From NCBI GenBank assembly GCA_019753105.1, contig JAIELJ010000015.1, positions 62,001-126,000 of the forward strand: DNA of 64,000 nucleotides. Direction: 5' to 3'. This document shows positions 41,823 through 50,378 of this stretch, one piece after another. The notes below the pieces were generated by a model. It saw only the letters and a list, made by a program, of their open reading frames with translations. It did not search any database and had not been told where the DNA came from. This DNA comes from Hyphomonadaceae bacterium. Lineage in GTDB: Bacteria > Pseudomonadota > Alphaproteobacteria > Caulobacterales > Aquidulcibacteraceae. Position 1 is the stretch's first letter; each line of letters opens with the position of its first letter. The position numbers were made by a program, and so were the translations under genes.

Positions 41823-43295
41823 ATGCAGGTCACGCGGCAAAAGCCGATTGTCACGACGCTGAAGCCGTCGAACCACCCCTATCTCAACGGAGCCTGGACG
41901 CCGCTTTATGAGGAAGTCGATGCGATCGATCTCGAAGTGATCGAAGGCGCGATCCCGGCGGACCTCGACGGCGTCTATCTCCGCAACACCGAAAACCAGA
42001 TCCACGATCCGATCGGCCGTTACCATCCGTTCGACGGCGACGGCATGCTGCACCGGATCGACTTCCAAAACGGCAAAGCCAATTACTCAAACCGCTTCGT
42101 CCGCACCCGCTGCTTCCAAGCTGAGCAAGAAGCGAAGGGCTCGCTTTGGGCCGGGCTCATGGAACGCGCCGAAATGTCGAAACGCCCAGGCTTCGGCGCG
42201 CATGGCAGCTTGAAGGATTCCGCTTCAACCGACGTCGTAATCCACGGCGGCAAAGCGCTGGCGACCTTCTATCAGTGCGGCGAAGCGTACATGGTCGATC
42301 CGGAAACATTGGAGACGATCGGCTCGGCGCCCTGGGGGCCGCTCGACGGCGTCTCGGCGCATCCGAAGGTCGATGAGCGCACCGGCGAGCTGCTCTTCTT
42401 CAACTATTCCAAGCACGCGCCCTACATGCATTTCGGCGTCGTCGATGCATCGAACAAGCTCACGCACTATCGCCCCGTGCCGCTGCCCGGCCCGCGCTTG
42501 CCGCACGACATGGCGTTCACGGAAAACTACGTCATCCTGAACGACTTCCCGCTCTTCTGGGACGCGGGCGTGTTGGAGCGGAACATGCACATCGTGCGCA
42601 TGCACCGCGAACTGCCGTCGCGTTTTGCTATCGTGCCGCGCCGTGGCGACGGTGAGATCCGCTGGTTCGAGGCGGCGCCCACGTTCGTGCTGCACTGGAC
42701 CAACGCTTACGAAGACGGCGATGAGATCGTGCTCGACGGCTATTTCCAGTCGAACCCCGAGCCCGGAAAATTTCCCGGCGCGCCGAAGGGCTACGAGCAC
42801 ATGATGGGCCATCTGGACGAGCACTCGTTCCAGTCGCGTTTGCACCGCTGGCGCTTCAATCTGAAAACCGGCGAGACGAAAGAAGAAAACCTCGACCCGC
42901 GCATCCTCGAATTCGGCACCATCAATAATCTCTATGCCGGCCGCAAATATCGCTACGCCTACTCCACCACCTCAAAGCCCGGCTGGTTTCTCTTCACCGG
43001 CTTCGTGAAACACGACTTAGAGACCGGCACGAGCGAGAGCTACGCGCTCCCCGATGGCGTCTATGGCTCAGAAGCGCCGTTTGCACCGCGCATTGGCGGC
43101 AAAGACGAAGACGACGGCTATCTCGTCAGCTTCACCATCGATGAACTCAAAGGCAAATCCGAGTGCGTGATCCTCGACGCTAAGCGCATCGCTGACGGCC
43201 CGATCGCGCGCATCGCGCTGCCGCACAAAATTTGCTCTGGCACGCACGCGTGCTGGGCGAGCCGCGAGTTTCTGCGCGAAGGCAAAGTCGCATGA
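41823..43295 (+). CDS. Carotenoid oxygenase family protein
   Basis: A non-heme Fe(II) dioxygenase that cleaves a carotenoid or stilbene double bond. 490 residues, seven-bladed propeller; the four iron-binding histidines appear in DGVSAHPKVD, RLPHDMAFTENY, VLHWTNAYEDGD and SGTHACWAS. Other family sequences: RYHPFDGDGMLHRIDF and YRYAYSTTS. No signal peptide, as in lignostilbene dioxygenases. ATG at 41823 with GGCGGAA upstream. Stop overlaps the thiolase ATG (ATGA). Substrate unknown. Confidence 0.9.
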   Translation: MQVTRQKPIVTTLKPSNHPYLNGAWTPLYEEVDAIDLEVIEGAIPADLDGVYLRNTENQIHDPIGRYHPFDGDGMLHRIDFQNGKANYSNRFVRTRCFQAEQEAKGSLWAGLMERAEMSKRPGFGAHGSLKDSASTDVVIHGGKALATFYQCGEAYMVDPETLETIGSAPWGPLDGVSAHPKVDERTGELLFFNYSKHAPYMHFGVVDASNKLTHYRPVPLPGPRLPHDMAFTENYVILNDFPLFWDAGVLERNMHIVRMHRELPSRFAIVPRRGDGEIRWFEAAPTFVLHWTNAYEDGDEIVLDGYFQSNPEPGKFPGAPKGYEHMMGHLDEHSFQSRLHRWRFNLKTGETKEENLDPRILEFGTINNLYAGRKYRYAYSTTSKPGWFLFTGFVKHDLETGTSESYALPDGVYGSEAPFAPRIGGKDEDDGYLVSFTIDELKGKSECVILDAKRIADGPIARIALPHKICSGTHACWASREFLREGKVA

Positions 43296-44509
43296 CCTAC
43301 ATTCTGGGCGGCTGGCAAAGCGATTTCGCGGACAACTGGACGCGCAAAGGCTGGGACACGGCGAGCGCCTTCGCTGACACGATCGGTAGCGGGCTCGCTT
43401 CCGTTGGCTTGCAGCCGCGCGACATTGAAGTTGGCCACGTCGGAAATTTCGCAGGCGAGTTGTTCGCCGGCCAAGGCTTGATGGGCGGCTTCTTCGGCAT
43501 GCTGCACGCCGATTTCAACGGCATGCCGACAGCGCGCCACGAAGCCGCCTGCGCCTCCGGCAGCGTCGCTATTCTCGCAGCGGCGGCGGACATCGAGTCC
43601 GGCCGCTACGATCTCGCTTGTGTTGTTGGCCTTGAGCAGATGCGCAATGTCAGCGGCGAACAAGCCGCGCGCAATCTGGGTGCGGCTGCTTGGGCCGGAT
43701 ACGAATATCTCGACACGCCGTTCGCGTGGCCGAAGGCCTTCTCCGATCTCGCAGATGAGTACGAGAAGCGCTACGGCCTCGATTATCAGCACTTGATGGC
43801 GATCAGCCAAAACAATTTCGACAACGCCAAGCGTAATCCCAACGCCCAAACGCGCAGGTATACGTTCACGCCGGACGCCTTCACCGCCAACGACGAGACC
43901 AATCCGATCATCGTCGGCCGCACACGCAAGATGGATTGCGGCCAGATCACGGATGGCAGCGCGGTGATCTTCCTCGCCTCAGAGAGGCGTGCGGCGGAAT
44001 ATGCCAAGAAGCGCAACGTCCCACTCGAAAGCATCCCTCGCATCAAGGGCTGGGGTCATCGCTCCGCGCCGATCGGCTACGCGCAGAAAATCCACACCAG
44101 CGCAGAGGCGGAGTACGTCTTCCCGCAAGTTCGCCGCGCGATCGAAGATGCGCGCACGCGTGCAGGCGTTTCACTCGATCAACTCGACGCCGTCGAAACC
44201 CACGATTGCTTCGCGATCACCGAATACATGGCGATCGACCATCTCGGCCTCGCCGCTCCTGGCGAAAGCTGGAAAGCCATCGAGAACGGCGACATCGCCA
44301 TGGGCGGCAAATTGCCGATCAATCCAAGCGGCGGCCTCATCGGCTTAGGCCACCCCGTCGGCGCAACCGGCGTCCGCATGGCGCTCGATGCCTGGAAGCA
44401 AACCGCAGGCAGAGCTGGAGACTACCAGGTGGAAGGCGCGCGCAATGTGCAGACGCTAAACATCGGCGGCTCGGCAACGACGACTGTTAGTTTTGTGGTG
44501 GGGACTTAA
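43292..44509 (+). CDS. Thiolase-family acetyl-CoA acetyltransferase (SCP-x-like)
   Basis: 405 residues. Nucleophile Cys in RHEAACASGSVAI (about residue 90), AVETHDCFAITEYMAI and NPSGGLIGLGHPVGATGVRM with the catalytic His; GGSATTT ends the protein. It belongs to the non-decarboxylating thiolase branch related to SCP-x/lipid-transfer thiolases, which act on steroid or branched acyl-CoAs. Translationally coupled to the carotenoid oxygenase gene, so it probably handles the cleaved product after CoA activation; that is inference. Confidence 0.88.
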   Translation: MTYILGGWQSDFADNWTRKGWDTASAFADTIGSGLASVGLQPRDIEVGHVGNFAGELFAGQGLMGGFFGMLHADFNGMPTARHEAACASGSVAILAAAADIESGRYDLACVVGLEQMRNVSGEQAARNLGAAAWAGYEYLDTPFAWPKAFSDLADEYEKRYGLDYQHLMAISQNNFDNAKRNPNAQTRRYTFTPDAFTANDETNPIIVGRTRKMDCGQITDGSAVIFLASERRAAEYAKKRNVPLESIPRIKGWGHRSAPIGYAQKIHTSAEAEYVFPQVRRAIEDARTRAGVSLDQLDAVETHDCFAITEYMAIDHLGLAAPGESWKAIENGDIAMGGKLPINPSGGLIGLGHPVGATGVRMALDAWKQTAGRAGDYQVEGARNVQTLNIGGSATTTVSFVVGT

Positions 44510-44576
44510 GATTACACCCTCTGCTTGCACGCCGCATTTTCTCTGCTAGCGTCCCGCCGTTTTCCGGGGGGAGCAC

Positions 44577-45107
44577 ATGACGAAGTGGCTGTGGCAGTGG
44601 AAGTGGGCGTTCGTGATCGCGATCATCGCCGGTCCGGCGTTCGCGTATTTCAACTATAACGACGCCAACCGCATCGAACGCATCATGGCCAACGGCTCGT
44701 CGTTCGAAGCCGTCGTCACGGGCGGGTCGGAGCGGAGCGGCCGCCGCGGGTCGCGCACCTATATGCTTGACGTCGAATGGACCGCCGATGGCGCGCCGCA
44801 TCGCGAGAGCTTCGAGATCAGTTCGCAATATGCCGACCAGATCTTCACCGCCGACTACGTCAATCTCGACACCGTCGAACTGCGTACCCTCGCGTCCGAA
44901 CCCGAGAACGCGACGATTGTCGTGCCGGACGCGCCGCAGCAGCTGGCCAATCACCGCCAATTCCAGTGGCTCGGCATCGCTGCGGGTATTGCGGGCCTAA
45001 TCATCTCACCAATCTGGTTCTGGGCCGAAGCACGCTTCCGCCGCCGCCGCGACGACGACATCGACGCCGAACTCGCGCGCATGCGCCAAGGCGAGCAGCA
45101 AGGCTAA
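44577..45107 (+). CDS. DUF3592-like membrane protein
   Basis: 176 residues with N- and C-terminal transmembrane helices (WAFVIAIIAGPAFAYF and WLGIAAGIAGLIISPIWFWAEA) around an extracytoplasmic beta-rich domain containing EAVVTGGSERSGRRGSRTYMLDVEWTADG, typical of DUF3592-like proteins. The short cytoplasmic tail is charged. GGGGGGAG precedes the ATG. Its stop overlaps by 4 bases the convergent small membrane-protein gene. Function unknown. Confidence 0.65.
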   Translation: MTKWLWQWKWAFVIAIIAGPAFAYFNYNDANRIERIMANGSSFEAVVTGGSERSGRRGSRTYMLDVEWTADGAPHRESFEISSQYADQIFTADYVNLDTVELRTLASEPENATIVVPDAPQQLANHRQFQWLGIAAGIAGLIISPIWFWAEARFRRRRDDDIDAELARMRQGEQQG

Positions 45108-45508
45108 GCCGCGGGTGACCGCGGCTCGGCGCGCACGAAGCTGACGAACGCAATGATCTGCGTGCCCAGTCCGATCGCGATTCCGGGTAGCACCAGGAAA
45201 AAGCCGAACACCAAGCCACCAGCGCCCGAAGCCTGCGCGAGCAGACCGCCGACTACCGCGATGAGCCAAGCGACAGCCGACACATAGCCCGCGAGCACTG
45301 AGCGTTTCGCGCTCACACCACGCGCCTTGAAATGATCGCTCATGCCGCGCGTGCCTGCGCCTTGCAGAAACGGCGTGAGCATCAGCAGCGCGTCGGGTCG
45401 CACATTCCAATATTGCGACGCTGGATAGATGATCGGCAGCAGCATGATCGCGCCACAGAAAAGCGCAGCGACGAGCAGATACCAGCGCGAAGCGATCAAG
45501 AACTGCAT
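45104..45508 (-). CDS. Small four-helix membrane protein
   Basis: 134 residues with hydrophobic segments YLLVAALFCGAIMLLPIIY, SVLAGYVSAVAWLIAVVGGLL and GLVFGFFLVLPGIAIGLGTQIIAFVSF. No motif or homologue recognised. Overlaps the 3' end of the DUF3592-like gene on the other strand. ATG at 45508; upstream GAGGCCGC is a plausible Shine-Dalgarno. Confidence 0.55.
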   Translation of the reverse strand: MQFLIASRWYLLVAALFCGAIMLLPIIYPASQYWNVRPDALLMLTPFLQGAGTRGMSDHFKARGVSAKRSVLAGYVSAVAWLIAVVGGLLAQASGAGGLVFGFFLVLPGIAIGLGTQIIAFVSFVRAEPRSPAA

Positions 45509-45546
45509 AAGCGGCCTCCGATCAGAGGCATACTATAGCACCGTCT

Positions 45547-45987
45547 CTAGGCTTTGTCCCAACGCGCGAAGAAGTCGACGTTCTGCGCGCGCGCCTCCGA
45601 TTCCATCAAGCCAAACTCAACCGCAATCGCAGCGGCGCGCAAGCGTTCAACGCCAGCGCCTGCAGCCATCGGATGCGGATCGCGCGCGGCAATGACAACG
45701 CGCGCGACACCGGCTCGCTGGAGCAAATCAGAGCACGAGGCGCCACCCGCGCTTCGCTGCGCGCACGGCTCGAGCGTCACATACGCGACAGCGCCACGCG
45801 CCGCCTCACCTGCTTGCGCCAGCGCCAGCTCTTCCGCATGCGGCCGCCCGCCTGCGCCAGTTGCGCCTTCACCGATCACTGCGCCGTCTTTGACAATCAC
45901 GCAGCCAACAGAAGGATTATCGCCCGTTTTCCCGATGCCGGGCGCCGCGAGCTCCAGCGCGCGCTGCATGAAAGCGGCGTCGCTCAC
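45547..45987 (-). CDS. RibD-type deaminase domain protein (no reductase domain)
   Basis: 146 residues, the zinc cytidine-deaminase-like half of RibD: GDNPSVGCVIVKDG, then RPHAEELAL (Zn His and catalytic Glu) and EPCAQRSAGGASCSDLL (two Zn Cys). RibD normally continues with a reductase domain; here the protein stops, so it either works with a separate reductase or has another substrate. GTG start overlaps the gpmA stop, implying cotranscription. The stand-alone RibD_C-like gene at 19010 is 26 kb away. Confidence 0.85.
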   Translation of the reverse strand: MSDAAFMQRALELAAPGIGKTGDNPSVGCVIVKDGAVIGEGATGAGGRPHAEELALAQAGEAARGAVAYVTLEPCAQRSAGGASCSDLLQRAGVARVVIAARDPHPMAAGAGVERLRAAAIAVEFGLMESEARAQNVDFFARWDKA

Positions 45988-46700
45988 GCAGGAAACGCCG
46001 GCAGCTTCACCGCGCGCTCGGCATTGAGATAGCGCGCCGCTTTCGGCTTCAGCGCGCCGTCCAACTCGATCAGCAACGGATTGCCCGTCGGCATCTCGAC
46101 ATCGACGATGGCTTCATCTGGCACAGCGAAAAGATGTTTCATTATCGCACGCAGCGAATTGCCATGCGCGGCGATGATGAGGTTCTTGCCCGCCTTCAGA
46201 TCGGGCGCGATCGTCTCGTTCCAGTACGGCAGCACGCGATCCAAAGTCAGCTTCAGCGACTCCGTCCCCGGCACCGCGATGCCCGCGTAACGGCGGTCCT
46301 TGGAGAGATCGAACTCACCGCCCGCTTCGAGCGGCGGCGGCGGCGTATCGTAGGAGCGTCGCCAGACCAGCACCTGATCGGCGCCGTGCTTGGCAGCCGT
46401 CTCGGCCTTATCCAAGCCCGTCAGCGCGCCGTAGTGGCGTTCGTTCAGCCGCCAGTCGCGCGAGATCGGCAGCCACGCTAGGCCAGCATTCTCCAGCGCC
46501 AGATTGCCGGTGCGGATCGCGCGGGTCTGGAGCGAGGTATAAAGCTTGTCGAACGGCACGCCGCTCTCCGCCAGGAGCTTGCCGGCCTGACGGGCCTCGG
46601 CCTCGCCTTGGGCGGTCAGATCGACGTCGACCCAGCCGGTGAAGCGGTTTTCCAGATTCCACTGGCTCTGGCCGTGGCGAAGAAGAGCGATGAAAGGCAT
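45984..46700 (-). CDS. gpmA: 2,3-bisphosphoglycerate-dependent phosphoglycerate mutase
   Basis: Interconverts 3- and 2-phosphoglycerate in glycolysis. 238 residues: LLRHGQSQWNLENRFTGWVDVDLT with phospho-His9-type residue, LYTSLQTRAIRTG, DWRLNERHYGALTGLDKAE, LTLDRVLPYWNETIAP and AAHGNSLRAIMKHL with the second His. All signature positions are intact. Shares an overlap with the deaminase gene downstream. Confidence 0.96.
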   Translation of the reverse strand: MPFIALLRHGQSQWNLENRFTGWVDVDLTAQGEAEARQAGKLLAESGVPFDKLYTSLQTRAIRTGNLALENAGLAWLPISRDWRLNERHYGALTGLDKAETAAKHGADQVLVWRRSYDTPPPPLEAGGEFDLSKDRRYAGIAVPGTESLKLTLDRVLPYWNETIAPDLKAGKNLIIAAHGNSLRAIMKHLFAVPDEAIVDVEMPTGNPLLIELDGALKPKAARYLNAERAVKLPAFPA

Positions 46701-46777
46701 GGGCGCCTGATTTCAGCCCCAGCGGCGCCCGTCAAGCGCCTTTGCCCGGACGGGGCAGAGCCGCTAGAGCTACCGCT

Positions 46778-47374
46778 ATGCGTTCGTGGTTCTTCCATCC
46801 CCTGATTTTTTACCCGCTGGTGGCGATCGCCGCTGTTGGCGTAGTGCTCATCAGCCTTCGGCCCCAGTTTTGGCCGCGAGACCCGGCCCCGGCCGCCGCA
46901 ACTTTGGCCGAGAGCGCGCTGGTTTATGACGGCGATAGCTTCAATAGCCCCGCCGACCTGCCGAACCGGCCGGTGACGGTCATGCGCAATTTCTGGGGGA
47001 CGCCGGAGGCGCTGCGCGTCGCCATTCGCGTCGAGCCTAATGCTCCCGAAGGCGAGCCAACGCCGGACGAAACTGGCGCGCGGATTCTGGTCACGCCGGA
47101 AGACGCGGCGCGGATCAACGGCAGGCCAGCCACGATCGAAATCAGCTACGGCCCGCTGGCGATCAACACCACGCAAGCGCTGGCAGTAAGCCTCCAGGGC
47201 GCGGGGCCCACTGTGTGGGTACAGCAGCCGACGCCGCCCGAGACCAACACGGTGCGTTTCGAGGTCCCGGCGCAGACAGATGTTAACGCCATCGGCCTCC
47301 GGCCCGTCGATCCCGGAGTCGATAGAGTTTACGGGCTTGAAATAACGCGTATTCGCGTCATTCCGCGCGCCTGA
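46778..47374 (+). CDS. Membrane-anchored beta-rich protein of unknown function
   Basis: 198 residues from ATG 46778: an N-terminal helix LIFYPLVAIAAVGVVLISL and a large exported part rich in beta strands, ending GLEITRIRVIPRA. It looks like a periplasmic domain with galactose-binding-like character (FWGTPEALRVAIRVEP, TIEISYGPLAINT), but no family is certain. Upstream of the phosphomannomutase gene across 78 bases and probably in the same operon direction. Confidence 0.6.
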   Translation: MRSWFFHPLIFYPLVAIAAVGVVLISLRPQFWPRDPAPAAATLAESALVYDGDSFNSPADLPNRPVTVMRNFWGTPEALRVAIRVEPNAPEGEPTPDETGARILVTPEDAARINGRPATIEISYGPLAINTTQALAVSLQGAGPTVWVQQPTPPETNTVRFEVPAQTDVNAIGLRPVDPGVDRVYGLEITRIRVIPRA

Positions 47375-47452
47375 CACAGCACAATAGATTGCACTTTGAG
47401 GGGATATCGGGGAAACCCCCGGCTTCCCCGGCCGTCATACGGAAACCTGCCC

Positions 47453-48976
47453 ATGCTGCCCGCCCCGCGCGCGAGCCTTGCGACCAATTCAGCGGATTTC
47501 GAAACCTATCCGCTGGTGAAGCCGACAGGCTTCCGCGAATACGACGCGCGCTGGTGGTTCGGCATTCCCGGTTCGCCGAAAGCGCCTGAGCTGAATGTGC
47601 TCGGCGTGCAGGCTTTGGGCCTCGGCCTTGGCACCTTGATCCACGAATACGGCGTCGCGCCACGCATCGTCGTGGGCCACGACTACCGCTCGTATTCACA
47701 GTCGATCAAACAAGCGCTGACCATCGGCCTTATGCAGGCCGGTATCGAGGTCAACGACATCGGCCTCGCGCTCTCGCCCACCGCCTATTTCGCGCAATTC
47801 GCGCTCGACATTCCATGCGTCGCCATGGTGACCGCCTCGCACAACGAGAACGGCTGGACCGGCGTGAAGATGGGCGCGAACAAGCCGCTCACTTTCGGCC
47901 CCGATGAAATGGGTCGCCTGAAAGAGATCGTGCTCGGCGGCGCGTTCAAGGAAAAAGCCGGCGGCGCCTATAAGCGTGTTGAAGACATGCGCGAGCGCTA
48001 CATCGCCGACGTTTCCTCACGCGTGAAGCTTTCGCGCCCGATCAAGGTCATCGCCGCCTGCGGCAATGGCACGGCGGGCGCGTTCGCGCCGGAAGCTTTG
48101 CGCCGCATGGGTGCGGAGGTGATCGATCTCCACACCGCGCTCGATTGGAATTTCCCGAACTACAACGCCAACCCCGAAGACAGCGAAATGCTGCACGACA
48201 TGGCGGCCGCCGTGAAAGCGCATGGCGCAGATCTGGCGCTCGGCTTCGATGGCGACGGCGATCGCTGCGGTGTGGTCGATAACACCGGCGATGAGATCTT
48301 CGCCGATAAAGTCGGCCTGATGCTGGCGCGCGATCTCTCGGCCGAGTTCAAAAACGCCGTGTTCGTGGCTGATGTGAAATCGACGGGCCTCTACGCGATT
48401 GATCCAGTGCTGAAAGCCAACGGCGCCAAGGTCGATTATTGGAAAACCGGCCATTCCTACATCAAGCGCCGCACCAACGAGCTGGGCGCGCTCGCCGGCT
48501 TCGAAAAGAGCGGCCACTTCTTCTTCCGTGAGCCACTGGGCTTGGGCTATGACGACGGCATCGTCGCCGCCGCCGCCGTGCTCGCCATGCTCGACCGCAA
48601 TCCAGGCAAGACGCTCTCGCAGCTCAAAGACGCGCTGCCGAAGAGCTATACCTCGCTCACCATGAGCCCGCACTGCGATGACGAAACCAAATACGGCATC
48701 GTTGAGCGCGTCGTCGCCGATTATCAAAAGCTTGCCGCTAACGGCGTCAAGATTCTTGGCCGTTCGATCCGTGACGTGAACACCGTGAACGGCGCGCGCG
48801 TGACACTTGAAGACGGCGCTTGGGTTTTGGTGCGCGCCTCATCGAACAAGCCTGAACTCGTCGTCGTGGTTGAAAGCATGACCAGCGACGACGATATGCG
48901 CGCCTTGTTCCGCGACGAAGTAAAACCCCGCCTCGCCAAGTTCGCCGAAGTCGGCGCCTACAATCAGGAAATCTAA
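47453..48976 (+). CDS. Phosphomannomutase/phosphoglucomutase
   Basis: An alpha-D-phosphohexomutase that interconverts hexose-1-P and 6-P, feeding UDP-glucose or GDP-mannose. 507 residues. Phosphoserine loop VTASHNENGWTGVKMG (Ser about 134), metal loop GFDGDGDRCGVVD, sugar-binding GFEKSGHFFF, and phosphate-binding RASSNKPELVVVVES; all four are complete. Start ATG 47453 after GGAAACC. Ugd follows 2 bases after the stop, so a phosphoglucomutase-to-UDP-glucuronate unit is likely. Confidence 0.93.
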   Translation: MLPAPRASLATNSADFETYPLVKPTGFREYDARWWFGIPGSPKAPELNVLGVQALGLGLGTLIHEYGVAPRIVVGHDYRSYSQSIKQALTIGLMQAGIEVNDIGLALSPTAYFAQFALDIPCVAMVTASHNENGWTGVKMGANKPLTFGPDEMGRLKEIVLGGAFKEKAGGAYKRVEDMRERYIADVSSRVKLSRPIKVIAACGNGTAGAFAPEALRRMGAEVIDLHTALDWNFPNYNANPEDSEMLHDMAAAVKAHGADLALGFDGDGDRCGVVDNTGDEIFADKVGLMLARDLSAEFKNAVFVADVKSTGLYAIDPVLKANGAKVDYWKTGHSYIKRRTNELGALAGFEKSGHFFFREPLGLGYDDGIVAAAAVLAMLDRNPGKTLSQLKDALPKSYTSLTMSPHCDDETKYGIVERVVADYQKLAANGVKILGRSIRDVNTVNGARVTLEDGAWVLVRASSNKPELVVVVESMTSDDDMRALFRDEVKPRLAKFAEVGAYNQEI

Positions 48977-48978
48977 GC

Positions 48979-50286
48979 ATGCGCGTTACCATGATCGGCA
49001 CCGGCTATGTCGGCCTCGTTTCCGGCGCGTGCTTTGCGGACTTCGGCCACGTCGTCACCTGTGTCGACAAGGACGAAAGCAAGATAGCGCGCCTGCAAAA
49101 GGGCGAGATCCCGATCTTCGAACCGGGCCTCGACGAGCTCGTAAAAGATAACGTCGAGCAAGGCCGGCTCTTCTTCACTACCGATCCAACCGCCGCCATC
49201 CGCGATGCCGATGCGGTTTTCATCGCCGTCGGCACGCCGTCACGCCGTGGCGATGGCCACGCCGACCTCACCTACGTCTATGCCGCCGCCGAAGAGATCG
49301 CCGGCTTGATGCAGGGCTATACGGTCGTCGTCACAAAATCGACGGTGCCGGTCGGCACTGGCGACGAAGTTGAGGCCATCATCAAGAAGACCAATCCGAG
49401 CGCCGATTTCGCCGTCGTCTCCAATCCGGAGTTTCTGCGCGAGGGTGCTGCGATCAACGACTTCAAGCGCCCCGACCGCGTCGTTGTCGGCGGCGCCAAT
49501 GACGAGCGCGCGCGCAACGTCATGAACGAGCTATATCGCCCGCTTTTCCTCAATGAGACGCCGATCCTCTTCACCGAGCGCCGTACATCCGAGTTGATCA
49601 AGTACGCGGCTAACGGCTTCCTCGCTATGAAGATCACCTTCATCAACGAGATCGCCGATCTCTGCGAAGCCGTCGGCGCCAACGTGCAGGAAGTTGCGCG
49701 CGGGATCGGCCTCGATAACCGCATCGGCCGCAAGTTTCTGAACGCCGGCCCCGGCTACGGCGGCTCGTGCTTCCCGAAAGACACGCTCGCGTTGATGAAA
49801 ACCGCGCGCGATAACCACGCGCCGATCGAACTCATCGAAGCCACCGTGCGCGTCAACGGCGCGCGCAAGCAGAAGATGGCGCAAAAGATCGTCGAAGCTC
49901 TCGGCGGCAGCGTCGCTGGCAAAACCATTGCCATCCTCGGTCTCACCTTCAAGCCGAACACAGACGATATGCGCGACGCGCCGGCGCTCGACATCGTACC
50001 GACGCTGCAAGCCGAAGGCGCCAAGGTCCGCGCGTTCGATCCTGAAGGCATGGCCGAGGCCAAGCACATGCTGAAGGACGTCGCCTTCGCAACCGGCCCC
50101 TACGATTGCGTGCAAAACGCCGACGCGGTGGTGATCATCACCGAATGGGACCAGTTCCGCGCACTCGATCTCGGCCGCATGAAGGACGCACTGAAGGCGC
50201 CGGTCGTCATCGACCTGCGCAACATTTACAGCCCGTCCGAAATGCGCGCGAAGGGCTTTACGTATGTCAGCGTCGGGCGGCCTTAA
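48979..50286 (+). CDS. ugd: UDP-glucose 6-dehydrogenase
   Basis: Oxidises UDP-glucose to UDP-glucuronate using 2 NAD. 435 residues: RVTMIGTGYVGLVSGACFADFGH (NAD motif), AVGTPSRRGDGHADLTYV, SNPEFLREGAAI, the catalytic Cys in GPGYGGSCFPKDTLALM (about residue 262), and the C-terminal NAD/UDP domain GLTFKPNTDDMRDAPALDIV. Full length. Cotranscribed with the upstream phosphohexomutase. Supplies uronic acid precursors for surface polysaccharide or glycolipid. Confidence 0.96.
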   Translation: MRVTMIGTGYVGLVSGACFADFGHVVTCVDKDESKIARLQKGEIPIFEPGLDELVKDNVEQGRLFFTTDPTAAIRDADAVFIAVGTPSRRGDGHADLTYVYAAAEEIAGLMQGYTVVVTKSTVPVGTGDEVEAIIKKTNPSADFAVVSNPEFLREGAAINDFKRPDRVVVGGANDERARNVMNELYRPLFLNETPILFTERRTSELIKYAANGFLAMKITFINEIADLCEAVGANVQEVARGIGLDNRIGRKFLNAGPGYGGSCFPKDTLALMKTARDNHAPIELIEATVRVNGARKQKMAQKIVEALGGSVAGKTIAILGLTFKPNTDDMRDAPALDIVPTLQAEGAKVRAFDPEGMAEAKHMLKDVAFATGPYDCVQNADAVVIITEWDQFRALDLGRMKDALKAPVVIDLRNIYSPSEMRAKGFTYVSVGRP

Positions 50287-50378
50287 CGTTCATCGTTAAC
50301 GCTCCGCCCACCAGGCGTGTGCGATTGATAGAGCACAGCGCGGCTGACATGGTCGCGCCTCACACTTGAGCGGTACGC

